From: Bacillota bacterium
GTDB lineage: Bacteria; Bacillota; Desulfotomaculia; Desulfotomaculales; Desulforudaceae
DNA length: 64,000 nt
Direction: 5' to 3'
NCBI GenBank assembly: GCA_040757205.1
Contig: JBFLXL010000001.1
Coordinates: 62,001-126,000, forward strand
Positions 8,986 to 19,304 of the stretch are shown here, in pieces (positions within the stretch are counted from its first letter, which is position 1; the number at the start of each line of letters is the position of its first letter). Both the position numbers and the translations under genes were made by a program. The notes beneath the pieces are model-generated. The model made no database searches, had not been told where the DNA came from, and saw only the letters and a program-made list of their open reading frames with translations.

Positions 8986-9106
8986 TACTTAGAGCACTCT
9001 TTCCGGCCGTGGGGCCGAGCGTTCTCGTGCTGTTTTGCGGTGTTGGATCCGCTTTCGGAAACAGCCCGCAGTCAAGTGCTCTTTCACTAAGGGCCTTGTT
9101 TTTTTT
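8986..9106 (+). ncRNA. Possible structured RNA or leader between cinA and recA
   Basis: CTTAG (8988-8992) plus AGCACT (8993-8998) can pair with CTAAG (9087-9091) and AGTGCT (9075-9080), closing a roughly 75-base interior. Inside, TTTCCG can pair with CGGAAA and GCGG with CCGC. A run of eight T follows at about 9099-9106, as in a factor-independent terminator. No reading frame with a ribosome site crosses the region. I do not recognise the family, and it could simply be the end of the cinA transcript. The fold was worked out by eye. Confidence 0.3.
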
Positions 9107-9154
9107 CACGAAGGTGAAAAGTCTACCGCGTTTTCCTGACATTCCAAGTATATC

Positions 9155-9183
9155 TTTCCAAATATTCGCCTTTCGCTTACAAT
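9155..9183 (+). promoter_or_regulatory. Putative recA promoter
   Basis: TTTCCA (9155-9160), 17-bp spacer, TACAAT (9178-9183), 36 bases before the recA ATG. No clear Gram-positive LexA box (GAAC-N4-GTTC) was seen around it. Confidence 0.55.
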
Positions 9184-9218
9184 GGGTTTTAGAGAAAAAA
9201 AGGGAGGGGTACAAAACA

Positions 9219-10256
9219 ATGATGGACCGGCAGAAGGCCCTGGAACTGGCCCTGGCCCAGATTGAGCGGCAGTTCGGCAAGGGTTCGGTGATGAAGCTGG
9301 GTGAGGCCGCCGGGAAACTGAGTGTGGAAGTGATCCCTACCGGTGCCCTGGCGCTGGATTTGGCCCTGGGGGTGGGCGGAATGCCCCGGGGGCGGGTGAT
9401 TGAAATCTTCGGTCCCGAGGCTTCGGGCAAAACCACCGTGGCCTTGCACGTGATCGCCGAAGCCCAGAGAATGGGGGGCACCGCCGCCTTCATTGACGCG
9501 GAGCACGCGCTGGACCCCACTTACGCCCGGAAAATGGGTGTGGACATCGACAACCTCTTGATTTCCCAACCGGATACCGGCGAACAGGCCCTGGAGATTA
9601 CGGAGGCCCTGGTCCGGAGCGGCGCGCTGGACGTGGTGGTGATCGACAGTGTGGCCGCCCTGGTGCCGCGGGCGGAGTTGGAAGGTGAAATGGGCGACAT
9701 CCACGTCGGTCTCCAGGCGCGGCTGATGTCCCAGGCCCTGCGCAAACTGACGGCCGTCATCGGCAAATCGCGCACGGTGGCCATTTTCATCAACCAGATC
9801 CGGGAGAAGGTGGGCGTAATGTTCGGCAGTCCGGAGACCACCCCGGGCGGCCGGGCCCTGAAATTCTACTCCTCGATCCGGCTGGAAGTGCGCCGGCTGG
9901 AGGCGCTGAAACAGGGTGCGGAGACCGTGGGGGCCCGGGTGCGTGTCAAGGTGGTCAAGAACAAGGTGGCGCCGCCCTTCAAACAGGCCGAGTTCGATCT
10001 TCTGTACGGAGAGGGTATTTCCCTGTTGGGCAGCCTCCTTGACGTGGCCACCGACCTGCGGGTGGTGGCGAAAAGCGGCGCCTGGTACTCGTACGGCCAG
10101 GAGCGCTTGGGCCAGGGCCGGGAGAACGCCCGCGAGTTCTTGAAGGAGCATCCCGAGTTGGTGGACAAGATTTCGCAGCAGGTGAAGGAAATGCTCGGCA
10201 GTCCGGGCACCAAACTGGGGATGGCCGCCACCGGGGATGAGAAGGAAATCGAATAA
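9219..10256 (+). CDS. recA: Recombinase RecA
   Basis: 345 residues, normal length. RecA forms filaments on single-stranded DNA, drives strand exchange and stimulates LexA self-cleavage. Walker A is GPEASGKT (65-72), with [13 protein letters not shown] (L2 region) and the homology blocks [10 protein letters not shown] and [20 protein letters not shown]. The open frame runs upstream to 9009, but that part is not RecA-like. The ATG pair at 9219/9222 follows AGGGAGGGG with good spacing, so 9219 is taken as start. The next gene starts inside its last 20 bases. Confidence 0.97.
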   Translation: MMDRQKALELALAQIERQFGKGSVMKLGEAAGKLSVEVIPTGALALDLALGVGGMPRGRVIEIFGPEASGKTTVALHVIAEAQRMGGTAAFIDAEHALDPTYARKMGVDIDNLLISQPDTGEQALEITEALVRSGALDVVVIDSVAALVPRAELEGEMGDIHVGLQARLMSQALRKLTAVIGKSRTVAIFINQIREKVGVMFGSPETTPGGRALKFYSSIRLEVRRLEALKQGAETVGARVRVKVVKNKVAPPFKQAEFDLLYGEGISLLGSLLDVATDLRVVAKSGAWYSYGQERLGQGRENAREFLKEHPELVDKISQQVKEMLGSPGTKLGMAATGDEKEIE

Positions 10257-10950
10257 CAGGTACCGGCACCTGTTTGGCCTGGCTCTTCTCCTGGCCTTGA
10301 TTCTGGGTGCCGGGTGTGAGCCGTTGGCTCCGGAGAACCGGGCGCGGGAAGAGGACGGGCTGGTTGCCGTCCGGGTGGTGCGGGTGGTCGATGGCGACAC
10401 GCTGGTGGTGGCCTTGCCCGACGGCGCCGAGGAGCGCTTGCGGCTGATCGGGGTGGACACCCCGGAGATTTCAGAACCCCCTGAGCCATTTGGACTGGAA
10501 GCGGCCGCTTACGCCGCGGAACACTTGGACGGCCGGAGGGTGTTTCTGGAGACCGATGTGGCGCCGCGAGACCGTTACGGCAGGCTTCTGGGGTACTTAT
10601 GGCTTGATAGTCCGTCCGGGCTTTCCGGAGAGGACCATGTGCGGGAAAAGCTCTTCAACGCGCGCTTGCTGCTCGACGGGTATGCGCAGTTGATGACCGT
10701 GCCGCCCAATGTGAAGTACGCCGATCACTTCCGGGAGTTCCAACGGGAGGCCCGGGAGAACGGGCGGGGACTCTGGGGGACGGCGGTGGACGAAGAGGAT
10801 TCTTACATAGGAAACAGCAGCACCAGGCGTTTCCACCGTCCGGATTGCGCCAGCGCCGGGCGGATCGCACCCCAGAACCAAATCCGTTTCGAAACCAGGG
10901 CGGATGCGTTCAACTCGGACTATGAACCGTGCCGGATCTGCAAACCATAA
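10237..10950 (+). CDS. Secreted lipoprotein nuclease, SNase (thermonuclease) type
   Basis: 237 residues. The N-terminus has basic residues, a hydrophobic stretch and a lipobox-like ILGAGC ending near residue 27, so it is probably an anchored lipoprotein. The SNase fold follows: [24 protein letters not shown], and [12 protein letters not shown], which contain the calcium-binding Asp and the catalytic Arg/Glu positions of Staphylococcus nuclease. A C-terminal block [10 protein letters not shown]...YEPCRICKP resembles the Ada-like metal-binding module often attached to these nucleases. It should cut extracellular DNA or RNA. It overlaps recA by 20 bases in another frame; the overlap does not imply a shared function. 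Confidence 0.85.
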   Translation: MRRKSNNRYRHLFGLALLLALILGAGCEPLAPENRAREEDGLVAVRVVRVVDGDTLVVALPDGAEERLRLIGVDTPEISEPPEPFGLEAAAYAAEHLDGRRVFLETDVAPRDRYGRLLGYLWLDSPSGLSGEDHVREKLFNARLLLDGYAQLMTVPPNVKYADHFREFQREARENGRGLWGTAVDEEDSYIGNSSTRRFHRPDCASAGRIAPQNQIRFETRADAFNSDYEPCRICKP

Positions 10951-11101
10951 CCGGTGGAGCCTTGAAATGACGAATCCCATCGGCCGTTGAATTCACGACG
11001 GCCGGCCGGATTCTCAGGAAAATAAATCGCATTGCAGCCAGGATAACACCAGTATGATGATCAGGCGCTCTCCGCAAACTAAATGTTGAGGAGGGTTGCC
11101 A
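10951..11101. other. Gap between the nuclease and SASP genes
   Basis: About 150 bases without a gene. CGGCCGT (10981-10987) and ACGGCCG (10998-11004) can form a hairpin with a 10-base loop but no T-run, a weak terminator candidate for the nuclease gene. The remainder is AT-richer and must hold the promoter of the SASP gene, probably a sporulation-sigma type; I could not place its boxes with confidence. Confidence 0.35.
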
Positions 11102-11260
11102 ATGGCCAGACTACTCAGCGACGCTCTCAAGTACGAACTGGCCGCGGAGATGGGCGTGGCCCACAAGATTCAAGGCCGCGACTATGGAGAACTCACGTCC
11201 AGGGAGTGCGGCAACTTTGTGAAGTTGGCGCTCTTGAGGGCGGAGAAGGCGCGGCTGTAG
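11102..11260 (+). CDS. Alpha/beta-type small acid-soluble spore protein
   Basis: 52 residues (MARLLSDALKYELAAEMGVA, then a GRDYGELTSRECGNFVK block). The LK-E-A-E-G pattern and the G-LT-RE-G-VK block match alpha/beta SASPs, which coat and protect DNA in dormant spores and are degraded at germination. AGGAGGG stands 6-8 bases upstream of the ATG. It is at the short end of the family and ends RAEKARL. A strong hairpin follows the stop. Expression is expected in the forespore. This gene is the main direct evidence that the organism sporulates. Confidence 0.85.
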   Translation: MARLLSDALKYELAAEMGVAHKIQGRDYGELTSRECGNFVKLALLRAEKARL

Positions 11261-11274
11261 GACTCTCCCGAACC

Positions 11275-11304
11275 GGAAGGCACCCCGCTAAAGGGGTGCC
11301 TTCC
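11275..11304 (+). terminator. Terminator after the SASP gene
   Basis: A perfect 12-bp stem (GGAAGGCACCCC / GGGGTGCCTTCC) with a 6-base loop lies 15 bases after the SASP stop. The T-rich part (GGTTTCTCTTTGTTTT) begins some 15 bases later, so the tail is imperfect. It also separates the SASP gene from the convergent DUF554 gene. Confidence 0.7.
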
Positions 11305-11361
11305 AGGCCTTCCTAAATGGTTTCTCTTTGTTTTCCGGCAGTTGAACCAGCAGGAAATTGC

Positions 11362-12051
11362 TCAAGCCAGCCGTTCGAGGAGCACCACAATACCCGTGGC
11401 TACGAAAACCGCCGGGAGGAGGTTGGCGACGCGGATGTTGGTCACTCCCAGGATGTTCAATCCGATGCCCAGGATCACGAGTCCTCCGGAGGCGGTGAGT
11501 TCGGCCACCACCCAGGGGCTCATGAAGCCGGCGGCCCAGACGGCCCCCAGGGTGATGCCCCCCTGGTAGATCAGGACCGGCACGGCCGAAAAAATGACTC
11601 CGATACCCAGGGTCGAGGCCATGATCACGGAGGCGATCCCGTCCAGCATCGCTTTGGCGTACAGCGTGGTCGGCCGGCCGGTCAGGCCGTCTTCGATCGC
11701 GCCCATTATCGCCATGGCGCCCACGCAGAATAGGATGGTGGAGGTCACAAAGGCACGGCCGATTTCGCCGCCGTTTTGGCCCCCTACCAGCTTTTCCAGG
11801 CGCCGGCCCAGGCGGTTGATCCAACCGTCGATGTCCAGGATTCCGCCGACGAGCCCGCCGAGCACCAGGCTGGCGATGACGATGAGCGGGTTTTGGGTTT
11901 CCAAAGCCATGTTCAGACCGATGAGGATGACTGCGAGTCCCAGACCCTGAACCACCGTGTCCTTGATCCGGTCGGGAATCCCCCGTTTCAGGGCCACGCC
12001 AAGCAGGGCGCCGGTACAGATGGCGGCGGCATTGACAATTGTTCCAATCAA
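11362..12051 (-). CDS. DUF554 family membrane protein
   Basis: 229 residues with six or seven hydrophobic helices and the DUF554 signature: MIGTIVNAAAICTGALLGVALKRGIP, GLNMALETQNPLIVIASLVLGGLVGGILDIDG, FCVGAMAIMGAIEDGL and LLPAVFVATGIV. The family is common in Firmicutes and proposed to transport something, but no substrate is established. The TTG start at 12051 has GGAG about 12 bases upstream. It converges on the SASP gene. Confidence 0.85.
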   Translation of the reverse strand: MIGTIVNAAAICTGALLGVALKRGIPDRIKDTVVQGLGLAVILIGLNMALETQNPLIVIASLVLGGLVGGILDIDGWINRLGRRLEKLVGGQNGGEIGRAFVTSTILFCVGAMAIMGAIEDGLTGRPTTLYAKAMLDGIASVIMASTLGIGVIFSAVPVLIYQGGITLGAVWAAGFMSPWVVAELTASGGLVILGIGLNILGVTNIRVANLLPAVFVATGIVVLLERLA

Positions 12052-12105
12052 ATGATTCGTTGCTCCATTCCGAAAAAGGAGCCGAGCCCCTTCTGCAATA
12101 TATAG

Positions 12106-12111
12106 ATTATA
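12106..12111 (-). promoter_or_regulatory. Possible -10 box for the DUF554 gene
   Basis: TATAAT on the minus strand, 55 bases before the TTG start. No convincing -35 box at the right distance; the neighbouring terminator occupies that place. Confidence 0.35.
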
Positions 12112-12129
12112 GCCTGCTAGACATCGCTG

Positions 12130-12154
12130 AAAAAGGGGGACTGCCCCCCTTTTT
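12130..12154 (-). terminator. Terminator after the GH57 gene
   Basis: AAAAAGGGGG, 5-base loop, CCCCCTTTTT: a perfect 10-bp stem with an A-rich and a T-rich side. It lies just past the end of the minus-strand GH57 gene, between it and DUF554. Confidence 0.85.
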
Positions 12155-12178
12155 GTTCGTTCGGTCCATTATAGCCGA

Positions 12179-14614
12179 TCAGGCGCCCCGGCGCATCCGG
12201 AGTTTGTCGCCAAGGGCGGAGAAGTGCTCGTTCCAAACCCGGGCCCGGTCGTCTCCGGCCGCGGCCCGCCTCTCAAACTCGCCGTAGACGCGCTGCAAAA
12301 GTTCGTAGTAGATGTTCTGCACTTTCCAGAGGTCGACCGTGAAAGGCAGGGAGCGGGCCAGGCCCACGGCGGCGTTCAGGCCGGTGAGGGTGTCGAGGTC
12401 GTGGGGCTCCGCTTGAAGCCGCCCGGCCATCCGCTCCACCGTTTGCTCCAGCACGTAGTCAAGCCCGGCGGAGTCGAGCGGGACGGCGCAGTCCGCGGCC
12501 TGGTCCAGGAGGACGGCAATCCGCTTCAGGCTGAACTCTTCGTCGGCGAAGGCGCGGCGCAGGTCGGTGTTCAGCACGAACTCGGCCGCGGTGCGCAAGG
12601 CCTTGGGTTGCGGGATGCCCAGCGCCCCCAGGAACCGCATCAGCGAGGCGTGGTGCTCGTAAATATGGCGGTAGTTCGCTTCCAGGTCCGCCAGCGTGGG
12701 CGCCAAGATCTGTTCGAGGATCTTTCTTTGCTCGTCCGGGAACAAAAGCTTCAGCGAGTAGGGTATCCCCTCAAAGTACCGGTCAAGCCGGCGGATCACT
12801 TCGGGAATGGATCCTCCCTCGAACGCCGTCGTAACTGCCTGCACCATCGTCCGGTAGGCGTCCTCGTCCCGGTAGGCCCGGACGCCGGCGTTCAGGTTGT
12901 GGTCGCCGAAATGCAGCACTCCATAGCTCAAGGCGGTGCTTTCCCGGGTAACCTCGGAGGTCACCCGGGCCTGCCCCACGGTCAGCCTGATTCTCCCGGA
13001 CGAGAGGCTATTGTGGTCCAGGCGTTCCACACGGTAGCAGTAAATGCGGGAGTGCGGCGCATAGTCTTCGAACAGCGAGCTGATGGCGTAGTGCGCCCCC
13101 ACTTGCGGCAGGTTCACCATTGCCGGCCGGACGTGTTGCTCGTACAGGTGGGCCCCGTTACGGTATTCGGACACGTTGCTCTGGGCCCGGCCGATGATCT
13201 CCAGGAAGGGGGATTCGAAGTCTTCGTCAAAGAGTTCCCGGGCAAGCTGAATCACGCGGCCGGCATACCGCAACGACTGTACCGTCTGGAGTTCCGCGAG
13301 GTCGTCAAAAAACCAGCCGCAGCTTGTGCCCATCAGCAAGATGTGCCGTTGCATCTCCAGGAGCTTCAGCGCGGTTACCGACTCTGTCTCGTCAAACAAG
13401 CGCACACCATGTTCCGCCAGGAACCGCCCGATGTTCTCCGGTGAACGGTCCAGAATCACCCCGATGTATCCGTTCCGCGCGTGCCAGGGATGCTTGAAGA
13501 AGGTTTGCGCTTCTTCTTCGTAACGGGGGGCCAATGTGTCCGCAAGCCAGTCCAGCGCCTCCCGCAGGGGTCGGCGCCAGGCCTGGTTCCAGGCGGGCCT
13601 CGCCCCGCTGTGGCAGCCGCAGTCGTCCCGCCAGCGCTCGATGCCGTGAGCACAGCTCCAGGAGGTGTTCTCGGCGATTTCCACCTCGTAGGCCGGGGGG
13701 TGCAGGGCCAGGTATTCGGAGTAGTTGGTGAGCCGGGCCGTGCCGGTGGCCTCAATCCGCCGCAGCGCGAAAGCCAAAGCCATATCTCCGTGCCGGTGGT
13801 GGTGGCCGTAGCTTTCACCGTCGGTGGCGATGTGCACCAGTTGGGGGCGGTCGCGGGAGCGGTCGAAACCGTGCTGCAGCCGGTCGGCGAATTGCTCCCC
13901 GTTGGAAAGCAGCCCCTCAAAGGCTACGCTGCGGGCGATGACGGCATCGTAGAAAAACAGGTCTATGGAGCGGCCCGTGTCCAGGTTCAGCCGGTAGGGC
14001 CTTGAAGGGTCAACAGTGTCCGGTCCGACCGTTTCCCAGTGCCCGGCGCCGATCGGCCTAACCTGCCGGGCCTGGTGCGGGGCCAAAATGGTGAACTTGA
14101 TCCCGTGCTCCGCCAGCACGTCAAGGGTCTCCAGGTCCACGGCGGTCTCAGGCAGCCACATCCCGGCCGGCTTCCGGCCGAAACGGTGCTCGAAATCACG
14201 GATTCCCCAGACCACCTGGGTCTCTTTGTCCCGGCGGCCGGCCAGGGGCAGAATGGGGTGGCTGTAAGGCTGGGCGAGCGCCGAGCCGTGGCCGGAAAAG
14301 AACCGCCGGCTGTCCCGGTCGGCCTCGAGCACCGCCCGGTAAACGTCGGGCGCCCCGGTTTCCAGCCAGGCCAGCAGGGTGGGCCCGAAGTTGAAGCTGA
14401 TCCGGGAGTAGTTGTTTACGATCTCCCTGATCCGGCCGTCCTGGTCCAAAATGCGGGAGGCGGCATTGGGGGCGTAGCACTCGTGCGTGATCCGTTCGTT
14501 CCAGTCGTGGTAGGGCTGGGCCGATTCCTGGATGTCGATGGCCTCCAGCCACGGGTTTTCCCGCGGCGGCTGGTAGAAGTGTCCGTGGATGCAAATGTAC
14601 CGTTTCGCCTTCAT
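12179..14614 (-). CDS. Glycoside hydrolase family 57 protein with DUF3536
   Basis: 811 residues. The N-terminal GH57 domain starts ICIHGHFYQPPRENPWLE and carries the family blocks HGHFYQP, GMWLPETAVD and the IATDGESYGHHHRHGD segment; GH57 enzymes are alpha-glucan hydrolases, branching enzymes or transferases with a catalytic Glu and Asp. The C-terminal half matches DUF3536, usually attached to this GH57 subgroup. The substrate is unknown but an alpha-glucan is likely, given trehalose synthase beside it and malQ at 36 kb. No signal peptide, so it is cytoplasmic. ATG 14614 is chosen; a GTG two codons upstream is the alternative, and the ribosome site is weak. Confidence 0.85.
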   Translation of the reverse strand: MKAKRYICIHGHFYQPPRENPWLEAIDIQESAQPYHDWNERITHECYAPNAASRILDQDGRIREIVNNYSRISFNFGPTLLAWLETGAPDVYRAVLEADRDSRRFFSGHGSALAQPYSHPILPLAGRRDKETQVVWGIRDFEHRFGRKPAGMWLPETAVDLETLDVLAEHGIKFTILAPHQARQVRPIGAGHWETVGPDTVDPSRPYRLNLDTGRSIDLFFYDAVIARSVAFEGLLSNGEQFADRLQHGFDRSRDRPQLVHIATDGESYGHHHRHGDMALAFALRRIEATGTARLTNYSEYLALHPPAYEVEIAENTSWSCAHGIERWRDDCGCHSGARPAWNQAWRRPLREALDWLADTLAPRYEEEAQTFFKHPWHARNGYIGVILDRSPENIGRFLAEHGVRLFDETESVTALKLLEMQRHILLMGTSCGWFFDDLAELQTVQSLRYAGRVIQLARELFDEDFESPFLEIIGRAQSNVSEYRNGAHLYEQHVRPAMVNLPQVGAHYAISSLFEDYAPHSRIYCYRVERLDHNSLSSGRIRLTVGQARVTSEVTRESTALSYGVLHFGDHNLNAGVRAYRDEDAYRTMVQAVTTAFEGGSIPEVIRRLDRYFEGIPYSLKLLFPDEQRKILEQILAPTLADLEANYRHIYEHHASLMRFLGALGIPQPKALRTAAEFVLNTDLRRAFADEEFSLKRIAVLLDQAADCAVPLDSAGLDYVLEQTVERMAGRLQAEPHDLDTLTGLNAAVGLARSLPFTVDLWKVQNIYYELLQRVYGEFERRAAAGDDRARVWNEHFSALGDKLRMRRGA

Positions 14615-14740
14615 CGTCACACACCCAAACTGGATGAACCAAAAATTCGGAATCGGGGAGGCCGGTATAGGCCCTATTATGCCCGTTCAAGAGGCAAAAA
14701 TCGTGGTGCGTCCCGTCGTCCGTGCCCGCGAAGCCGATGA

Positions 14741-16438
<1,698 letters not shown>

Positions 16439-16475
16439 TCACTTTCCAAAAGAAATAGTTAATGACAGAAATCGG

Positions 16476-16493
16476 CCAGACACATCGGTCTGG
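16476..16493. promoter_or_regulatory. Palindrome in the treS/DUF5677 divergent gap
   Basis: CCAGAC, 6 bases, GTCTGG. A symmetric site of operator size between two divergent genes; no regulator is recognised. Confidence 0.3.
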
Positions 16494-16627
16494 ACTCTAT
16501 TGTGTTCGTTGCGCAAGGCACGGATTCCTGCCGGCTCCCGAAGGCGAGGGTGGAGGTAATTGTTTGATTCGGCTTGGCCGCAGTGGGTAAGAATAACAAG
16601 AGCAACGGGGGAGGCATCGAAATCGAC

Positions 16628-17356
16628 ATGGAAATCACGGACCGGATGACAACATTGTACGACGACTTGGACCAAGCGGCGGAGAACATCGGGCAGATCC
16701 CCATCGAGGAGGCCTCGGACTACGACCGGGTGCTGCAACTCTTTTTCAACCGGTCGCGCCGCACCTTCCGCGCCGTCAAGCTCCTGGCCGAACACGGGTA
16801 TGGAGAACAATCACTGATTCTGGTGCGGACGCTGTACGAGGATACCGTGAATCTCCTGTACATCAGTACCAATCCGGACCGTTTGGCCAAGCTCTTCCTG
16901 GAGTACGCGCACTTCAGGAACTTCAAGTACCTTCAGTATCTGCAGGAGCACTACCCGGACTCACTCAAGCTCGAGGGTTCCGATACGCTGCACACCTTGA
17001 TCCATGAATATGAGCGGGTCAAACAGAACTACCCGCGGGGCGACAGTTGGAGCGGTCATTCCATCGGCCAACTCGCGCGGACCCTGAATCTGGACGGGCT
17101 GCACGAGACCCTGTACAAAATCACCAGCGACCTCGCCCACGGCAATGTCGCCGGGGTGTACCACTTCCTGGTCACCAAAGACAACCGGACCATCGGAGTG
17201 CAAAGCGGGACCAGCCTTGACTACGCCACCCAGTCGGTGATTCTGGCCGTCGAGTGTTTCCGGCTGATCCTGAATGAAGTCAACCGCCATTTCAAGCTGC
17301 CGTTCGACGAGACCCTGGAGCACACGCGCCGGGGACTGGCCGCCTTGTCGCACTAG
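16628..17356 (+). CDS. DUF5677 family protein of unknown function
   Basis: 242 residues, all-helical and without membrane segments. Blocks such as RRTFRAVKLLAEHGYGEQSLILVRTLYEDTVNLLYI and ITSDLAHGNVAGVYHFL are typical of DUF5677, a poorly characterised HEPN-like family. The conserved R-T-x-E / H-G spacing could in principle fit a ribonuclease-type site, but that is inference. ATG 16628 follows GGGGGAGG (spacing 13); TTG 16574 would add 18 residues and has GGAGG 17 bases upstream, so the start is uncertain. Its TAG stop is shared, as a CTAG palindrome, with the convergent gene. Confidence 0.65.
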   Translation: MEITDRMTTLYDDLDQAAENIGQIPIEEASDYDRVLQLFFNRSRRTFRAVKLLAEHGYGEQSLILVRTLYEDTVNLLYISTNPDRLAKLFLEYAHFRNFKYLQYLQEHYPDSLKLEGSDTLHTLIHEYERVKQNYPRGDSWSGHSIGQLARTLNLDGLHETLYKITSDLAHGNVAGVYHFLVTKDNRTIGVQSGTSLDYATQSVILAVECFRLILNEVNRHFKLPFDETLEHTRRGLAALSH

Positions 17357-17655
17357 ACCGGGGCCGGGGTTCCCCCCGTCAGGCCCCACCAGATCAGGGC
17401 CAGCCCGGTGCCGAGCATCAGAAAGCTGACCGTCAGGTTCAGGCAACCGAGCCGTTCCGGCCGGCTGAACACCCGGTCGCGCCCCCGGTGCCCTCGCCTG
17501 GATTCAATAATCCGGGCCGGGAAGCGCATCTGAAGTATCCCGAGGATCAGAAAAGCCAAGCCCAGCAGCACCGGCGCCAGCAGGACCACCTCCTTCCCAG
17601 CCAACATAGTTTGCGGCGGCCGCGAGAATCCAGAAGCCGGAATTCCTCTTGCCAT
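17353..17655 (-). CDS. Small two-helix membrane protein, unknown
   Basis: 100 residues with two hydrophobic helices (VVLLAPVLLGLAFLILGILQM and LTVSFLMLGTGLALIWWGLTG) joined by a basic loop (RIIESRRGHRGRDRVFSRPERLG). I do not recognise the family. ATG 17655 has CGGAGGATA immediately upstream, a very good ribosome site, which supports a real gene. It converges on the DUF5677 gene and the two stop codons overlap on one CTAG. Confidence 0.6.
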   Translation of the reverse strand: MARGIPASGFSRPPQTMLAGKEVVLLAPVLLGLAFLILGILQMRFPARIIESRRGHRGRDRVFSRPERLGCLNLTVSFLMLGTGLALIWWGLTGGTPAPV

Positions 17656-17914
17656 TATCCTCCGGCACTAACCTCTTCTTTTTCGGTTTGGTGTGGATGT
17701 TTGCACGATAGGTTTAATGTTTCCACCCCCAAGCGGATAACTCCTTATACGTCGGCACAACCGGCACAACCGGCACGCGGACCTGGGTTCCGACAAGGAA
17801 GGCGAACACAGCATGTACGCCAAACACAGCACCTCCCACATCCGCCGGGAGACCCGGGGTGTTTACCTGGCGGCCGGCTGCGTAGAAATGTAGCAGTACA
17901 ACAAGGCGGGTGGT
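17656..17914. other. Gap before the LD-carboxypeptidase gene, with a possible 26-residue ORF
   Basis: About 260 bases. Three ACCGGCACA-like units stand in tandem near 17755-17780. A short frame at 17813-17893 (starting MYAKHSTSHIRRE) has AAGGAAGG about 10 bases before its ATG, and the same frame stays protein-like for some 20 codons upstream. It could be a very small gene or the eroded end of a larger one. Nothing else is recognised. Confidence 0.3.
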
Positions 17915-18859
17915 GTGCGGGTGAGAGTATTGGCTCCCGGACTCAAGCCGCATGACCTGATCGGCATCGTCGCCCCGGCCGGACCGTTGCTTGACAACGG
18001 CGTGCTGGACAAAGGGCTTCAAACGTTGCACACTCTGGGCTTCCGGACCACGGTGGGTCGGCATGCCCTTGCCGCCTCCGGCTACCTGGCCGGTTCGGAC
18101 GCCCAGCGGGCCGCCGATTTAATGGAGATGTTTTCCCGGCCCGAGGTGCGGGCGATAGTCTGCCTCCGCGGCGGTTACGGCACCATGCGGCTTCTGGACG
18201 ATATCGACTACGATTTGATCCGGAAAAACCCCAAAATCCTGGTGGGGTTCAGTGACATTACCGGGTTGCACCTGGCCATCCGTAAGCGCTGCGGATTGGT
18301 CACCTTTCACGGACCGATGGTGTCGACCGACTTCGGGAAGCAGTTGTCCACCTTTACGCGGGAGCAGTTTCTAAGAGTTTTGACGGCCGGCGCCGGTCCC
18401 AGACCGATCACAAACCCTCCGGACGGGCCGCGGCCGGTGACCGTCACTCCCGGCCAAGCCAGGGGGGAGTTGGTCGGCGGCAATTTGACCCTGGTGACTG
18501 CGCTTTTGGGGACTCCGTTTGAAATCGAAACCCGCGGCCGGATTCTCTTTCTCGAAGAGGTGGGAGAAAACCCGTACCGGTTGGACCGGATGCTTAGCCA
18601 ACTCCGTCTGGCCGGCAAGTTGACGGCGGCAGCCGGGGTGATCTTCGGCGAATGTGAGGACTGCGGGAGCGGCCCGGGCGGGCAGGGTTCCAGTGTGGCG
18701 CACGTCCTCAAGGACCGGCTGGGGGACCTTGGCCTCCCCTGCTTTTACGGACTGGCGATCGGTCACGGAACCCACCGGGCGACGCTGCCCCTGGGAGTGA
18801 CGGCCACGATGGACGCCGACCGTCACACTCTGCACCTGAATGAGCCGGCGGTGCGCTAG
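17915..18859 (+). CDS. ldcA: LD-carboxypeptidase (peptidase S66)
   Basis: 314 residues, normal for the family, which removes the terminal D-Ala from cytoplasmic tetrapeptide muropeptides during wall recycling; some members act as microcin immunity proteins. Visible blocks: GIVAPAGPLLDNG, the nucleophile region CLRGGYGTMRLLD...LVGFSDITGLHLA (catalytic Ser in GFSD), LFLEEVGENPYRLDRML (Glu) and GLAIGHGTH (His). No signal peptide, which fits cytoplasmic recycling. GTG 17915 is used; a second in-frame GTG at 17921 is possible. Confidence 0.9.
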   Translation: MRVRVLAPGLKPHDLIGIVAPAGPLLDNGVLDKGLQTLHTLGFRTTVGRHALAASGYLAGSDAQRAADLMEMFSRPEVRAIVCLRGGYGTMRLLDDIDYDLIRKNPKILVGFSDITGLHLAIRKRCGLVTFHGPMVSTDFGKQLSTFTREQFLRVLTAGAGPRPITNPPDGPRPVTVTPGQARGELVGGNLTLVTALLGTPFEIETRGRILFLEEVGENPYRLDRMLSQLRLAGKLTAAAGVIFGECEDCGSGPGGQGSSVAHVLKDRLGDLGLPCFYGLAIGHGTHRATLPLGVTATMDADRHTLHLNEPAVR

Positions 18860-18956
18860 GTCCGGCGGCGCGTTAGGGCCGGCCGGCCCCGCTCACTTAG
18901 CCATTGCGCACCGATCATCGCGCCCTGCACCGACATCCAGGTAGCCATTGCGCACC
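18845..18956. repeat. Two short direct-repeat pairs after ldcA
   Basis: CCGGCGGTGCGCTAGG (18845-18860, containing the ldcA stop) is repeated with two changes at 18862-18877. TAGCCATTGCGCACC is repeated exactly at 18898-18912 and 18942-18956. Noncoding. Confidence 0.7.
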
Positions 18957-19028
18957 CGCGCGGTCACTTTTAGGTACTCCTTATTTGAAAAGCCGGCCCG
19001 GTATCCGGCCGCCGGAAGTGAAAACCCC

Positions 19029-19193
19029 TTATTGAACCCGGGAAATATACCAGATTCCGGCAAGGATGAGGGCGATCGAGAGGAGCATATGCAACCGGCC
19101 GGCCTTGACTTGACCAGCTTTGTCCTTCTTGTGGCCCATCCAAAACTGGTGGACGGCGGCGGCCAGAATCAGTCCTGCAACCAGAACTTCCAT
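19029..19193 (-). CDS. Small two-helix membrane protein, 54 residues
   Basis: The frame starts MEVLVAGLILAAAVHQFWMG, continues with a Lys-rich loop (HKKDKAGQVKAGR), then LHMLLSIALILAGIWYI, and ends SRVQ: two membrane helices in a hairpin with a cytoplasmic basic loop. ACAGGAGTGA lies 6 bases before the ATG, and a TTGCCC-N18-TATAAT promoter lies upstream, so it is very probably expressed. I do not know the family; such short hairpin proteins often act as regulators or subunits of membrane complexes. It stands alone between ldcA and the MCP-like gene. Confidence 0.7.
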   Translation of the reverse strand: MEVLVAGLILAAAVHQFWMGHKKDKAGQVKAGRLHMLLSIALILAGIWYISRVQ

Positions 19194-19234
19194 ACTGCTT
19201 CACTCCTGTTTCCCGAAAGGGCCTTCTGACAGAC

Positions 19235-19264
19235 ATTATATTCCGGACATCGGCCGGCGGGCAA
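19235..19264 (-). promoter_or_regulatory. Promoter for the 54-residue membrane protein
   Basis: Minus strand: TTGCCC (19264-19259), 18-bp spacer, TATAAT (19240-19235). Confidence 0.6.
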
Positions 19265-19304
19265 GTACTCACTCTCCCGCAGTTTATTGGCCAAGCGGCA
19301 GCCC

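Noticed and set aside
9009-9218. 70-residue N-terminal extension of RecA
   Set aside because: No RecA homology, no ribosome site, and the promoter and AGGGAGGGG site lie inside it.
8899-9218. LexA box for cinA/recA
   Set aside because: No GAAC-N4-GTTC or close variant was found.
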